From Sphingomonas sp. CBMAI 2297 (GTDB lineage Bacteria > Pseudomonadota > Alphaproteobacteria > Sphingomonadales > Sphingomonadaceae), in NCBI RefSeq assembly GCF_029870595.1, contig NZ_JAPDIR010000006.1, positions 95,362 to 159,361 of the forward strand: a stretch of DNA of 64,000 bases, read 5' to 3'. Shown here in pieces: positions 1 to 9,126 of this stretch. Position 1 is the stretch's first letter. Each line of letters begins with the position of its first letter. A program made the translations under genes and the position numbers. A model generated the notes under the pieces. The model ran no database searches and was not told the origin of the DNA. It saw only the letters and a list, made by a program, of their open reading frames with translations.

Positions 1-1353
1 CCCGGCGACATCGTCCCAGCCCGCCGGCGAGCCCGGCTTCCAGGTCGGCTGGCCGAGCTGGCCCAGCAGCCCGTTGACGGCATTGCCCTGCACCTGCTGC
101 GTGCCGAGCGCACGCAGCGCCGAGATCGACCATTCCCAGGGCGACTTGAACTTGGCCGGCTGGGGCGCCCAGCATTCGGGCGACGCGATCAATGTGCGAT
201 AGACGGTCGGCAGGTCGCCGCCCGAGCTCAGGAACGCCTTTTCCAGCCGCGCGACCAGCGGCGCGGGCGGATCGTCGCTGGCGAAATGCCGGGCCAGCTT
301 GGTCGCGATATGCTTCGCGGTCGCCGGATGGGTGGCGAGATGGTCGAGCACCGCGGCTGCCTGCCGCTCGCCTTCCTGCGCCCATTGCCGGCCCAGGATC
401 GTGCGGGTGCCCGGCTCGTGCAGCCGCGGAGCGAAGACGAAGCTGCCGGGCTCGCCATCGGCGGTGCCGGCATAGCGCGCGCCGGCGCCGCGGCCGAGCC
501 CCGCCACGGTGAAGCCGGTCATCGCCCGGGCAAACTCGGTCACGTCCGCCTGGGTGTAGACGCTGCGCACGCCCAGCGTGTGGAGCTCCATGATCTCGCG
601 CGCCAGATTCTCGTTGAGCCCGGCGCGCCGCTGGGCCTGGCGGCGGGCGGCGAGCTGGCCGGCGGGGCTGTTCGGGCCGATCGACACGGCCTGATCGAGA
701 TAGAGCAGCATCGCCGGATGGCGCTCGACCGCGTTGAGCATGTCGCCGAACCTGCCCATCACATGCGGGCGGATCGCCTCGAACTCCATCGTGCCCGCCA
801 GCCCGACCAGTTCGAGCTTGTCGGCCGAGACGGCGAAATGGTTCGCCCAGAAATGCACGAGCCGCTCGGCGAAGGGCGTGGGCGAGGTGATCGCGCTCAA
901 CGCGCGGGCGGAAACCATGCCGACATAGATTTGCTGCTGCTGGCGCCGCGCTTCGCGCCGGGCCATCATTGCCGCGTCCTCGCCCTGATAGAGCGGCTTC
1001 GCGCTCGGCTGCATGCCCGGCTGCATCGCCGGCGCCGCGGATTGCATGTCCTGCATCGCCCCGCCTTCCGCCATGGGCGGCTGCGCGCCTGCGGGTCTCG
1101 CCGGCATGGCGGGCGGCTGCTGCGGTTGCCGGTCGCGCGGTCCCTCGGCCTGGCGGATCTGCCGCTGGCGCTCGTAGAAATCCGCGAGGTCACTCGCCAC
1201 TCGAGTGCTGGGCACCTGCGCCGCGATCATCTGCGGGCGCGGATCGAAGCCAGCGATCTGCCCGGCGAGCCATTTGCGGGGATCGGCCCCGGTATCCTCG
1301 CCCGGCCTGGCACCGAGACCGAAGCGGTTGAGCGCAATACTGGCGTCCGACAT
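1..1353 (-). CDS. DUF1800 family protein, 3' end cut by window edge
   Basis: The reading frame is open for 451 codons from an ATG at 1353 and runs off the left edge, so the C-terminus is missing. The protein begins MSDASIALNRFGLGARPGE, the usual opening of DUF1800 proteins. It continues with the family's conserved blocks: FWANHFAVS, then NENLAREIMELHTLGV, then a Q/G-rich stretch near ILGRQWAQEGE. A Met/Gln/Pro-rich low-complexity insert lies at about residues 75-120. The molecular function of DUF1800 is not established. Family members usually sit next to a DUF1501 gene, which would lie outside the window here. No signal peptide is evident at this start. The family call is firm; the role is unknown. 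Confidence 0.85.
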   Translation of the reverse strand, partial: MSDASIALNRFGLGARPGEDTGADPRKWLAGQIAGFDPRPQMIAAQVPSTRVASDLADFYERQRQIRQAEGPRDRQPQQPPAMPARPAGAQPPMAEGGAMQDMQSAAPAMQPGMQPSAKPLYQGEDAAMMARREARRQQQQIYVGMVSARALSAITSPTPFAERLVHFWANHFAVSADKLELVGLAGTMEFEAIRPHVMGRFGDMLNAVERHPAMLLYLDQAVSIGPNSPAGQLAARRQAQRRAGLNENLAREIMELHTLGVRSVYTQADVTEFARAMTGFTVAGLGRGAGARYAGTADGEPGSFVFAPRLHEPGTRTILGRQWAQEGERQAAAVLDHLATHPATAKHIATKLARHFASDDPPAPLVARLEKAFLSSGGDLPTVYRTLIASPECWAPQPAKFKSPWEWSISALRALGTQQVQGNAVNGLLGQLGQPTWKPGSPAGWDDVAG

Positions 1354-1580
1354 GCGACTCCCCTGTCCGTTATGTGTCCGGACTACGCGCCAAATGTCGC
1401 AGAAGTTTGCCACACTTTCGGTTCGACGCGGCGCTTCGTCATTTTCCTCGCATGCATTTCCTGCAACCGGCGCCGGCCACCTTTGCGATTGCCGATTTTG
1501 CTGCGCCGCAACAAAGATCGACGCAATAACAGAACAAACCGGATGCCGGTCTGGCTCCTGATCCATCAAGGAGAAAGATC

Positions 1581-1856
1581 GTGTCGAAGTTTCTTTTCGC
1601 GGCTGCCGCCGCCGTCCTGACCTTTACCGCCCCCATGGCGATCGCGAGCGAGCGTAGCTTCACCCATGAGGGCGTGACCTATACCTATTCGATCACCACC
1701 AGGGACAAGGCCCAGATCCTCGAGGGCCGCACGAGCCAGGGCGGCGAATTCCGCCTGAACGTGAAGAATGGCTGGGTCGAGGGCTATGTGAACGATACCC
1801 GCGTCTCGTTCCGCGCGCCCAGGGAGAAGGCGCCGGCGCAGATCGCCGCGCGCTGA
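1581..1856 (+). CDS. Small secreted hypothetical protein
   Basis: This is a 91-residue protein with a GTG start preceded by AAGGAGAAAG, a strong ribosome binding site that fixes the start. Residues 1-22 are a classical Sec signal peptide (MSKFLFAAAAAVLTFTAP, then cleavage after AIAS). The mature part is about 70 residues and polar, with the pattern FTHEGVTYTYSI and FRLNVKNGWVEGYVND, which suggests a small all-beta periplasmic domain. I do not recognise a named family. It stands alone between the DUF1800 gene (divergent) and dgt (convergent), with a hairpin directly downstream. No function is assigned. Confidence 0.75.
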   Translation: MSKFLFAAAAAVLTFTAPMAIASERSFTHEGVTYTYSITTRDKAQILEGRTSQGGEFRLNVKNGWVEGYVNDTRVSFRAPREKAPAQIAAR

Positions 1857-1870
1857 ACCTGTCCGGAGCA

Positions 1871-1906
1871 GCGTGGGGCCGGGGCGGCGACGCTCCGGCT
1901 CCACGC
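1871..1906 (+). terminator. GNRA-loop hairpin after the small secreted protein
   Basis: The arms GCGTGGGGCCGGGGCG (1871-1886) and CGCTCCGGCTCCACGC (1891-1906) pair over 16 positions with two G-U wobbles around a GCGA loop. The wobbles pair only in plus-strand RNA, so the structure favours the upstream plus-strand gene over dgt, which converges on it. No U-tract follows, so it may be an intrinsic terminator or simply a 3' end-stabilising hairpin. Confidence 0.5.
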
Positions 1907-1910
1907 CGCG

Positions 1911-3077
1911 TCAGAACCCCTCGGGCAAGTCGATCGTGCCGACCAGTTCCTTGTAGCGCGCGACGGCATAGCGATCGGTCATGCCGGCGATGAAGTCGGC
2001 GATATGCCGGCTGCGGGCGGGTTCGCCGGCGGGCAGCGACTCGGTCCATTGCGCCGGCATCAGCGACGGATCGGCGCGATATACGTCGAACAGGCCCGCC
2101 ACCACCGTGCCCGCCGCTTCCGCCGCGGCGAGCTGGCTCGGATGGTGATAGAGATTGGCGTACATGAAGCGCTTGAGGCCGCGTTCGGCTTCGCGCATTC
2201 CATCCGAGAAGTGCGCGAGCACCTGGCCAGCGGCGCGGACGTCCGCCACCGTTTCCACGCCGCTCTCGGCAATGCGGCGCTGCGTGGCACCGATGAGATC
2301 GTTGACCATCGCGCCGATCTGGGCACGGATCAGCTCGCTGAGCAGGCGCCGGCGCTCGCAGCCGGGGAACTTCACCTCCACCTCGCGCCAGCCCTGGGCG
2401 ATCATCGGCACTTCGAACAGCTGATCGAGCTGGAGCAGCCCCGCCCGGAGCCCGTCATCGATGTCGTGATTGTCATAGGCGATGTCGTCCGCGATCGCCG
2501 CGACCTGGGCCTCGAGCGAGGGCCAGCTCGCAAGCTCCAGCGGGAACGCGGCGTCCGCCTCGGCCAGCGCCCATTCGGGATGGTCGATCGGGCCATTGTG
2601 CTTGGCGAGGCCCTCCAGCGTGTCCCAGGTTAGATTCAGCCCATCCCAGGCCGGATAGGGGCGCTCGATCACGGTCAGCGTGCGGAGCGTGTTGCCGTTA
2701 TGGTCGAACCCGCCCTGCCCGGCCAGCGCCGCGCTCAGCGCCTTTTCCCCGGCATGGCCGAAGGGCGGATGGCCAATGTCATGCGCCAGGCAGAGCGCCT
2801 CGGTCAGGTCCTCGTTGAGCCCCAGCGTGCGCGCGATCGCCCGGCCGATCTGCGCGACTTCCAGGCTGTGGGTGAGCCGTACCCGGAAATGATCGCCATC
2901 GGGCGCCATGAACACCTGGGTCTTGTGACGCAGGCGCCGGAAGCTGATCGAGTGGATGATCCGGTCCCGATCGCGCTGAAAGGCATCGCGCGGCCCCCGC
3001 GCGGTACCGCCGGGCTCGGGATGGAGGCGGCCACGGCTGGCTTCGGGCGTGGAGGCCCAGGGAGAGATCGCTTTCAC
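1911..3077 (-). CDS. dgt: Deoxyguanosinetriphosphate triphosphohydrolase-like HD protein
   Basis: This is a 388-residue HD-domain phosphohydrolase of the dGTPase family, which hydrolyses dNTPs to deoxynucleoside and triphosphate. The family signature is clear: [20 protein letters not shown], then the metal-binding [14 protein letters not shown] motif and a later [17 protein letters not shown] with the third and fourth metal ligands. I place the start at the GTG at 3077 because AGGAG sits seven bases upstream (3085-3089). The protein then opens near [16 protein letters not shown], as in relatives. An ATG at 3113 is in frame but lies inside a REP-like element and gives a non-conserved extension. 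In many sphingomonads dgt is followed by argS and a SPOR gene; here argS is absent from the window. Confidence 0.9.
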   Translation of the reverse strand: MKAISPWASTPEASRGRLHPEPGGTARGPRDAFQRDRDRIIHSISFRRLRHKTQVFMAPDGDHFRVRLTHSLEVAQIGRAIARTLGLNEDLTEALCLAHDIGHPPFGHAGEKALSAALAGQGGFDHNGNTLRTLTVIERPYPAWDGLNLTWDTLEGLAKHNGPIDHPEWALAEADAAFPLELASWPSLEAQVAAIADDIAYDNHDIDDGLRAGLLQLDQLFEVPMIAQGWREVEVKFPGCERRRLLSELIRAQIGAMVNDLIGATQRRIAESGVETVADVRAAGQVLAHFSDGMREAERGLKRFMYANLYHHPSQLAAAEAAGTVVAGLFDVYRADPSLMPAQWTESLPAGEPARSRHIADFIAGMTDRYAVARYKELVGTIDLPEGF

Positions 3078-3107
3078 TGGGCGGCTCCTATCAGCCCAAT
3101 CCCGACC

Positions 3108-3230
3108 CGTCATCCCACCCTCTTGCGACACCCGCGCGAAAGCGGGGCCATCTCCGGCGATGGCAGCACAAACCGCCGGTGCGGATTGGGCTAGTCCGGG
3201 AGATGGATCCTCGCTTACGCGGGGATGACG
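3108..3230. repeat. REP-like imperfect palindrome, copy 1
   Basis: The element is bounded by CGTCATCC (3108-3115) and its exact inverse GGATGACG (3223-3230). Inside are paired segments such as CCATCTCC (3148-3155) and GGAGATGG near 3199-3206, with GCGAAAGCGGGG and CTTACGCGGGG arms. A second element with the same ends and the same internal CCATCTCC lies at 30031-30189. The layout matches the short extragenic palindromes that are abundant in sphingomonad genomes. It abuts the 5' end of dgt. Confidence 0.65.
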
Positions 3231-3251
3231 GCTTGGATCCTTGGCGAAGCG

Positions 3252-5162
3252 CTACGGCGCCAGCTTGGTCACCTTCTGCCCGGCCTCGCTGGTGAAGACG
3301 AAGCCGGAGACGCCCGCCTTGCCCAGCGTGTTGACGAACGCCTGCGCCTCCGCGCTGGTCTTGAACGGGCCGGCGAGCACACGGTTGGTTGCGCGCAACG
3401 GCGTCGTCCACGCGCTCTTGCCCTTCATCGCCGCGGGCGCCTTCGCGACCACGCCCTTCCAGGCCTTGGCGAGCGAATCCTCATTGGCGCCGCCCGCCAC
3501 CTGCACCCAGATGCGACTGGGATCGGTCTTCGCCGGATCGGGCTTCTTGGGCTCCGGCTTCTTCGCCGTCGCCTTGGGATCGGGCTTGCCTTTCTTCGCT
3601 TCCTCGGGCGCCGGCTTGGCCTTTGGATCGGGCTTGGCCTTTGGATCGGGCTTGGCCTCCGCCGGTTCGGGCTTCGGCTTGGCCGCGACCGGTTCCGGTT
3701 TCGGCCTGGACGGGGCGGCAGGCCTGGCTTCGGGGACGTGCACCGGTGCCGGAGCCGCCACCTCCACCGGCTCGGTCGGCGTCGCGGTGACCGCGGCGAG
3801 CTCGTCGGCGGGGATCGTGATGCCGCCGACGATCGCGGCAAGCACCGAATCCTCCTGCCCTACCCTGGCCGGGCCCGGGGGCGTCGGCTCGGGCTTCGGC
3901 GCGGGGCGCACGGGCTGCACCACCGGCTCGGCACGGGCCGGCGTGGCGGGCGCCGGAGCCGGCTCCGCGCGCATGGAAATGGGCGCGGCGACCGAAGCCA
4001 GGCGCACGGGCACGGGCACGGGCGCTGGCGCCGGCGTGGGAGCCGGGCGCACCGGAGCGGGCGCCGGCCGCACGGGGACCGGCGCCGGACGCTCGGTCGC
4101 TTCCGCCGGTTCCTCCTCGCGTTTCGGCGCCGGGATGGGCTGCACGATCGGCGTGGGCGGCGGCACGAAGCGCGGCGGCGGCGGGAGGCTGTCGTCGGCC
4201 GCTGGCTGCGGCACCGGCGCCGCGGCCGGCCGCACCGCGGCAACGGCAGCGAGCTTCTCGTCACGCTCGCGATCCCGGCGCGAGCGGCGGTCGCTTCCCT
4301 TCGGTGCCGGCGCGGGTGCGGTTACCGGCGCGGCCGCCGCCAGCTGCACCGGCCGCACCGCCGGCACGTAGCGCGGCAGCTCCGGTGCCAGTCGCGCATC
4401 GGCGAGCCGCGCCTGGCTGGGCGAAAGCTCGCCGAAATGCACCGCGAAGGCGCGGTCGGCGGGCCCCAGATCGGCAAGACGGCGGAAAAAGGGCGACAAC
4501 GCCTGGCCCATGGTGCCCGGCATCATGCTGGAGGCGATCTTCTCCGCTCCCGTCGTGTCGCCGTTCATCGCCAGGATGAAGGCCCGCGCCCGCCAGGCGG
4601 CGCGATCGCTGCGGCGGAGCAACGGGTCGAGCGCGCGCATCGCCTCGTCCTTGTCGCCCGTGATGCCGAGCGAAAGAGCATATCGACGGAGCGTCTCGGC
4701 ATCGTCGCGGTTGCTTGACAGGGCGAGCTTATAGTCACGCTGGGCAAGGCTCGGCTGGCCGAGCAGATCATAGGCGAAGGCGCGATCGCCGGCATATTCG
4801 CGCGGATCCAGCCCACGCGCCTCGGCGGCCTGGAACAGCCGGAGCGCCTCGCCAGGGCGTTCCAGGCGCACCAGCACCATCGCGCGGCCCGCCGAAATGC
4901 GCGGATCGCCAGGGCTGAGCGTCTCCGCGCGCTGGAAGAAGGCAAGCGCCGCCGAAGTGTCTCCCAGCCGCGCGCTGGTCATCCCCGCATCGAGCAGCGT
5001 GCGCAGGTCGCGCGGATCGCTGGCGAGCATGCGGATATCATTGGCCAGCCGGTCCGCATCGGGATTGGGCTGGGCTACGACTTCGGTCTGGGCAAGGGCG
5101 GGCGCCGCCTGGGCCGCGACCAGCGCGAGTGCCGCAGCACCGATGAAGCGAATCCGGTCCAT
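3252..5162 (-). CDS. TPR and SPOR domain envelope protein
   Basis: This 636-residue protein starts with a Sec signal peptide (MDRIRFIGAAALALVAAQ, cleavage after ALAQ). Residues about 30-200 form TPR-like helices (for example DTSAALAFFQRAETLSPGD). A long Pro/Ala/Lys-rich linker (about 280-540) includes KPDPKAKPDPKAKPAPEEAK. The C-terminal SPOR domain begins at RIWVQVAGG and contains GPFKTSAEAQAFVNTL. SPOR domains bind glycan strands stripped of stem peptides at division septa, which fits its position 90 bases after ftsZ on the same strand. The linker would span the periplasm. An in-frame GTG at 5180 is possible, but the ATG at 5162 gives the better signal peptide. Confidence 0.85.
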   Translation of the reverse strand: MDRIRFIGAAALALVAAQAAPALAQTEVVAQPNPDADRLANDIRMLASDPRDLRTLLDAGMTSARLGDTSAALAFFQRAETLSPGDPRISAGRAMVLVRLERPGEALRLFQAAEARGLDPREYAGDRAFAYDLLGQPSLAQRDYKLALSSNRDDAETLRRYALSLGITGDKDEAMRALDPLLRRSDRAAWRARAFILAMNGDTTGAEKIASSMMPGTMGQALSPFFRRLADLGPADRAFAVHFGELSPSQARLADARLAPELPRYVPAVRPVQLAAAAPVTAPAPAPKGSDRRSRRDRERDEKLAAVAAVRPAAAPVPQPAADDSLPPPPRFVPPPTPIVQPIPAPKREEEPAEATERPAPVPVRPAPAPVRPAPTPAPAPVPVPVRLASVAAPISMRAEPAPAPATPARAEPVVQPVRPAPKPEPTPPGPARVGQEDSVLAAIVGGITIPADELAAVTATPTEPVEVAAPAPVHVPEARPAAPSRPKPEPVAAKPKPEPAEAKPDPKAKPDPKAKPAPEEAKKGKPDPKATAKKPEPKKPDPAKTDPSRIWVQVAGGANEDSLAKAWKGVVAKAPAAMKGKSAWTTPLRATNRVLAGPFKTSAEAQAFVNTLGKAGVSGFVFTSEAGQKVTKLAP

Positions 5163-5252
5163 ATTCCCGCCAGCTTGCACCGTGTTGCGCTGAACCGCCG
5201 ATTACGGCGCCGGCGCGGCTCGCCAAAGCGAGGCCGGCCGGCGACGAATGGC

Positions 5253-6776
5253 CTATTGGTTGTTCTGGCTGCGCAGGAAGCGCGGAATGTCGAGCGGATC
5301 CTTGTCGTCGTCATCGTCCGACTTGGAGGCGCCGCGCGACGCCATCGCCATGCGCTCGAACAGCGTGCCGCCGCTCTTCTTCGGCTTCTCGGCCGGGATC
5401 GAGGGCGCGGCTTCTTCTTCGTCGCCGCCGGTCAGCCAGCGGCGGCGCGTGGTCGGCGCGGGCGCCGGCTCGTCAACAGGCGCGCGCGGCGCTTCGGGCA
5501 CCAGGCTCTCGGCGCCGAGCACCAGCTCGTCCTCGTCGCTGTCCTTGCCGTCGTCGACCCAGCTCGCCTGCACCGGCGCGGCCGGCTGCGGCTCGGGCTC
5601 ATAGGCCTGGGGAATCGGCGGGGAGAGCGGTGCCGGCTCGGCGGCCACTTCCGGAGTATAGGCCTGAGGCACCGGCGGTTCGAGCGGCGCTTCCTCGGCC
5701 ACCGGCTCGACCGGAGCCGGGGCCGGCTCGGCGGCCGCGGTGCGCCGCGGTGTGGAGAAGGAGAAGACGCGCGGCTGCTCGGCGGCACGCGGCGCGGCCA
5801 TCGGCTGCGCATCGGCGTCGATCCCGGTCGCGACGACCGAGACGCGGATCTTGCCCTCGAGCTCCGGATTGAAGGCCGAGCCCCAGATGATGTTCGCGTC
5901 CGGATCGACCAGCTCGCGGATATGGTTCGCCGCCTCGTCGACTTCGAGCAGGCGCATGTCCTCGCCGCCGGTGATCGAGACGATCACGCCCTTGGCGCCG
6001 TTCATGCTCACGCCGTCGAGCAGCGGGTTGGCGATCGCCTTCTGCGCGGCGATGAGCGCGCGGTCGTCGCCCTCGGCCTCGCCGGTGCCCATCATCGCCT
6101 TGCCCATCTCCTGCATCACCGAGCGGACGTCGGCGAAGTCGAGGTTGATGAGGCCGGGCATGACCATCAGGTCGGTGATGCCGCGCACGCCCTGCTGCAG
6201 CACCTCGTCGGCCATCTCGAACGCTTCCTTGAAGGTCGTGTTCGCATTGGCGATCAGGAACAGATTCTGGTTCGGAATGACGATGAGGGTGTCGACGTAC
6301 TTCTGCAGTTCGTTGATGCCCGCTTCGGCCGAAGCCGCACGGCGCTTGCCCTCGAAGGCGAACGGCCGGGTGACCACGCCCACCGTCAGGATGCCCATGT
6401 CGCGCGCGGCCTTGGCGATGACGGGGGCCGCACCGGTGCCGGTGCCGCCGCCCATGCCGGCGGCGATGAACACCATGTGTGCGCCCTCGAGCGCCTTCTG
6501 GACGTTGTCGATCGTCTCCTCGGCGGCGGCGCGGCCGATCTCGGGCCGCGAGCCCGCGCCCAGGCCCTGGGTGATCTTGGCGCCGAGCTGGATGCGATGG
6601 CCGGCGCTCGACTGCTTGAGCGCCTGCGCATCGGTGTTGGCGACGATGAAGTCGACGCCCTGCACATCCGCGCGGATCATGTTCGCGATCGCGTTGCCGC
6701 CCGCGCCGCCCACACCGACGACGGTGATCTTCGGGGTCAGCTCGTCCACATCGGGCGGAAGGAAATCGATACTCAT
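5253..6776 (-). CDS. ftsZ: Cell division protein FtsZ
   Basis: FtsZ is the tubulin-like GTPase that polymerises into the Z-ring. The 507-residue protein has the GTP-binding signature [12 protein letters not shown] (109-120), the N-terminal [10 protein letters not shown], and the T7/synergy segment [12 protein letters not shown] near 212. A long Pro/Ala/Glu-rich linker follows (about 320-480). The protein ends in the conserved tail [12 protein letters not shown], the docking peptide for FtsA and other partners. It is the last gene of the dcw cluster, 114 bases after ftsA. That gap and the gap before ftsA are the only long ones in the cluster, so ftsZ may have an extra promoter. No lpxC follows; a SPOR gene does. 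Confidence 0.98.
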   Translation of the reverse strand: MSIDFLPPDVDELTPKITVVGVGGAGGNAIANMIRADVQGVDFIVANTDAQALKQSSAGHRIQLGAKITQGLGAGSRPEIGRAAAEETIDNVQKALEGAHMVFIAAGMGGGTGTGAAPVIAKAARDMGILTVGVVTRPFAFEGKRRAASAEAGINELQKYVDTLIVIPNQNLFLIANANTTFKEAFEMADEVLQQGVRGITDLMVMPGLINLDFADVRSVMQEMGKAMMGTGEAEGDDRALIAAQKAIANPLLDGVSMNGAKGVIVSITGGEDMRLLEVDEAANHIRELVDPDANIIWGSAFNPELEGKIRVSVVATGIDADAQPMAAPRAAEQPRVFSFSTPRRTAAAEPAPAPVEPVAEEAPLEPPVPQAYTPEVAAEPAPLSPPIPQAYEPEPQPAAPVQASWVDDGKDSDEDELVLGAESLVPEAPRAPVDEPAPAPTTRRRWLTGGDEEEAAPSIPAEKPKKSGGTLFERMAMASRGASKSDDDDDKDPLDIPRFLRSQNNQ

Positions 6777-6890
6777 CGCCTTGGTCTCCCTGCGCCCGGG
6801 TGGCTGTCACAGGCGCGTAATCTGGCCCCCGTTCTGCACGAACGCAGAGGGCGACTCTAGAGGGAACGCGAAGTTACCAACGCATTTCTT

Positions 6891-8150
6891 CTAATAATTT
6901 GCCCGGAATGCCGCGATCAGCCGCTGGATCAGGGCTCCGGGGTTCGTCCTGGTCACCATCTGGTGGTTCGGCTCGAGCGCGCGCAGGTCGATCGGATTGG
7001 CCGCGGCGAAGCGCGCCAGGCCCGCCAAAGTGGCGAATGCGGGGCCCGCATGCGCCTCGGGCAGTGCCACCAGCCCCTTGGGCCGGCCGACGCGCACCGC
7101 GCTGCCGAGGAACTGCTGGGCATAGTCCGCCACGCCCTTCAGCTCGGCGCCACCGCCGGTGAGGACGATCTGGCGGCCGGCCGGATCCTCGAACGAAAGC
7201 TTCTTCAGCTCCTTCTGGATCTCCCCCATCAGCCGCTCCAGCCGCTTGCGGATGATCGCGTTGAGCTGCGCCTTGGTGATGCGCGGCCCCTCGGTGCCGT
7301 CGTCCGGGATCGCCGGCACCACGTCGATCATCTCGTGATTGTCACGCGGAGACAGGTTCGCCGAGCCATGGAAGCACTTGGTCCGCTCCGCCCAGGCGCG
7401 CGCGGTGCCGAAGGACGAGGCGATGTCGTCGGTGATGTCGGCCGAGCCCATGGGGATCGAGGCGAGGCCGGAAAGCACGCCCTGCGAGAAGACGCTGACA
7501 TTGGTCACGCCCGCGCCGATCTCGACCAGCGCGACGCCCAGCTCGCGCTCCTCGTCGGTCAGGCAGGCCAGCCCGGTGGCAACCGGCGCGGCGATGATCG
7601 AGCGGACTTCCAGATGCGCCGAGCGGACGCAGTGATCCAGGTTGCGCACCGGCGCGCCATCGGTGGCGACGACATGGATGTCGACGCCCAGGCGCTCCGC
7701 ATGGAGCCCGAGCGGGCGCCGCACGCCGGCCAGCCCATCGACGGTGTAGCGGGTCGGCTGGGCGTGGAGCACCATCTTGCCCTGCGGATCGATCGCGTCG
7801 CGGCCGGCGCGGAGCAGCTCGTCCACGTCATTCTGCTCGATGCGGTGGCCGCCCAGGTCGGATTCCAGCCGGACGATGTCGGAGATCAGCCCGCCGGCGG
7901 AGAAGCTCACCCAAACGTCCTCGATATTCTGCCCGGCGATGCGCTCGGCCTGCTCCACCGCCTCGCGGATCGCCAGTTCCGTCGCGTGCATGTCGGCGAC
8001 ATAGCCGCGCTTGACGCCGCGGCTCTCGCGCTGGCCGGTGCCGAGCACCACCAGCGAGCCGTCATCCGCCTTTTGCGCGATCAGCGCCGAGACCTTGGAC
8101 GAACCCACGTCCAGCGCCGTGATCAGTCCTTCCGGTGCAGCCTTCGCCAT
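6891..8150 (-). CDS. ftsA: Cell division protein FtsA
   Basis: FtsA is the actin-like ATPase that tethers FtsZ to the inner membrane. The 419-residue protein opens MAKAAPEGLITALDVGSSKV, whose DVGSSKV is the phosphate-1 loop. The adenosine motif appears as IVLTGGGAELKG near the C-terminus. The last residues (NPGALIQRLIAAFRANY) form the amphipathic membrane-targeting helix. The ATG at 8150 has GAGGGG just upstream; a longer in-frame start at 8177 has no such site. An 82-base gap separates it from ftsQ. Confidence 0.97.
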   Translation of the reverse strand: MAKAAPEGLITALDVGSSKVSALIAQKADDGSLVVLGTGQRESRGVKRGYVADMHATELAIREAVEQAERIAGQNIEDVWVSFSAGGLISDIVRLESDLGGHRIEQNDVDELLRAGRDAIDPQGKMVLHAQPTRYTVDGLAGVRRPLGLHAERLGVDIHVVATDGAPVRNLDHCVRSAHLEVRSIIAAPVATGLACLTDEERELGVALVEIGAGVTNVSVFSQGVLSGLASIPMGSADITDDIASSFGTARAWAERTKCFHGSANLSPRDNHEMIDVVPAIPDDGTEGPRITKAQLNAIIRKRLERLMGEIQKELKKLSFEDPAGRQIVLTGGGAELKGVADYAQQFLGSAVRVGRPKGLVALPEAHAGPAFATLAGLARFAAANPIDLRALEPNHQMVTRTNPGALIQRLIAAFRANY

Positions 8151-8232
8151 TTGCCCCTCATTCCAAAAAACGCTCAACTCCCGATTCAGCTTATGAATCA
8201 GTATTTTCCCCGGATGGCAACTCCGGTGTTCA

Positions 8233-9126
8233 TCATAACCCGGTCGCTGCCGGCGCGCCGATCGCCGCCGGGCGCCGGATCACGAGATTATCCGGATCGC
8301 GCATGTCGAACCCCAGATTGCCGCGGCCGAGCAAGCGATAGGCGCCGTCCTTCTCGGCGAAGGTCTTCAGCGCGTCCCTGGCTTCCTTCTCGCCCTCGGG
8401 CAGCTGCAGCTTCTCGCCGGTGTCGAAGATGATGTCCCAGCGCCGGTTGCCCACCCAGGTCGCCGCGCGGACGAGCGGCTTCAGCGCGGGAGCGCTGTCC
8501 ATCAGGTCGCGGCGTGCCGGCTCCTGGGCATTGGCCCCGTCCCCGATCAACAACGGCAGATCGGGCATCGCCTCGCGCGAGACCGGCTCCAGCGGCACGC
8601 CCGTGGGATCGATCAGCATCAGCTGGCCATGGTTCTGCCAGATCGCCGCGGGCTCGCGCTCGACGATGTCGATCAGCAGCTTGTCGGGCAGGCGACGGGA
8701 GACGCGCGCATCCTTTATCCAGGGATAGGCGAGCAGCCGGGTGCGCACATCGGCCAGGTCGACCAGCGGCATGGCGCGCGCATTCTGGTCGAGCACCTGC
8801 TGGTACACGGTCATGCGGTTCATCCGCTTGAGCCCGTTGATCTGGATCGTGTCGACGCGCAGCCCCGCCTCGCCCACCGCCTGGGCCGCGCCCACGCCGA
8901 TCACCTGCGGCACCCCGAACCAGGTCGCGACCGTGATCAGCCCGACCGAGAACAGCGCGACGATGCCCCAGGTGGCGATGCGCGTGAGCGTCGCCTGGCT
9001 GAACGGCAGCGCGGCCAGCGCCTGGTCCATCAGCCCCGGCTGCTTCTTGCGCGCGACCTGCTTGCGCTTCTGCGCCGGCTTCCCGCCGCGCCGGGTGGCC
9101 GCTCGCCTGGCGGGGGGCCGGCTCAT
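8233..9126 (-). CDS. ftsQ: Cell division protein FtsQ
   Basis: FtsQ is a bitopic inner-membrane divisome scaffold that joins FtsB/FtsL to the rest of the machinery. The 297-residue protein has a strongly basic cytoplasmic tail (residues 1-48, rich in Arg/Lys), one membrane helix at about 49-70 (IATWGIVALFSVGLITVATW), and a POTRA domain starting near VDTIQINGLKRMNRMTVYQQ. The FtsQ beta domain follows, with VVEREPAAIW and LIDPTGVPL. Its ATG overlaps the ddlB stop in an ATGA quartet (9123-9126), which implies translational coupling. Confidence 0.96.
   Translation of the reverse strand: MSRPPARRAATRRGGKPAQKRKQVARKKQPGLMDQALAALPFSQATLTRIATWGIVALFSVGLITVATWFGVPQVIGVGAAQAVGEAGLRVDTIQINGLKRMNRMTVYQQVLDQNARAMPLVDLADVRTRLLAYPWIKDARVSRRLPDKLLIDIVEREPAAIWQNHGQLMLIDPTGVPLEPVSREAMPDLPLLIGDGANAQEPARRDLMDSAPALKPLVRAATWVGNRRWDIIFDTGEKLQLPEGEKEARDALKTFAEKDGAYRLLGRGNLGFDMRDPDNLVIRRPAAIGAPAATGL

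Noticed and set aside
3225..4718. Arg/Gly-rich open frame of 497 codons opposite the SPOR protein gene
   Set aside because: It is the complement of the Pro/Ala-rich linker. Composition is extreme and there are no conserved features.
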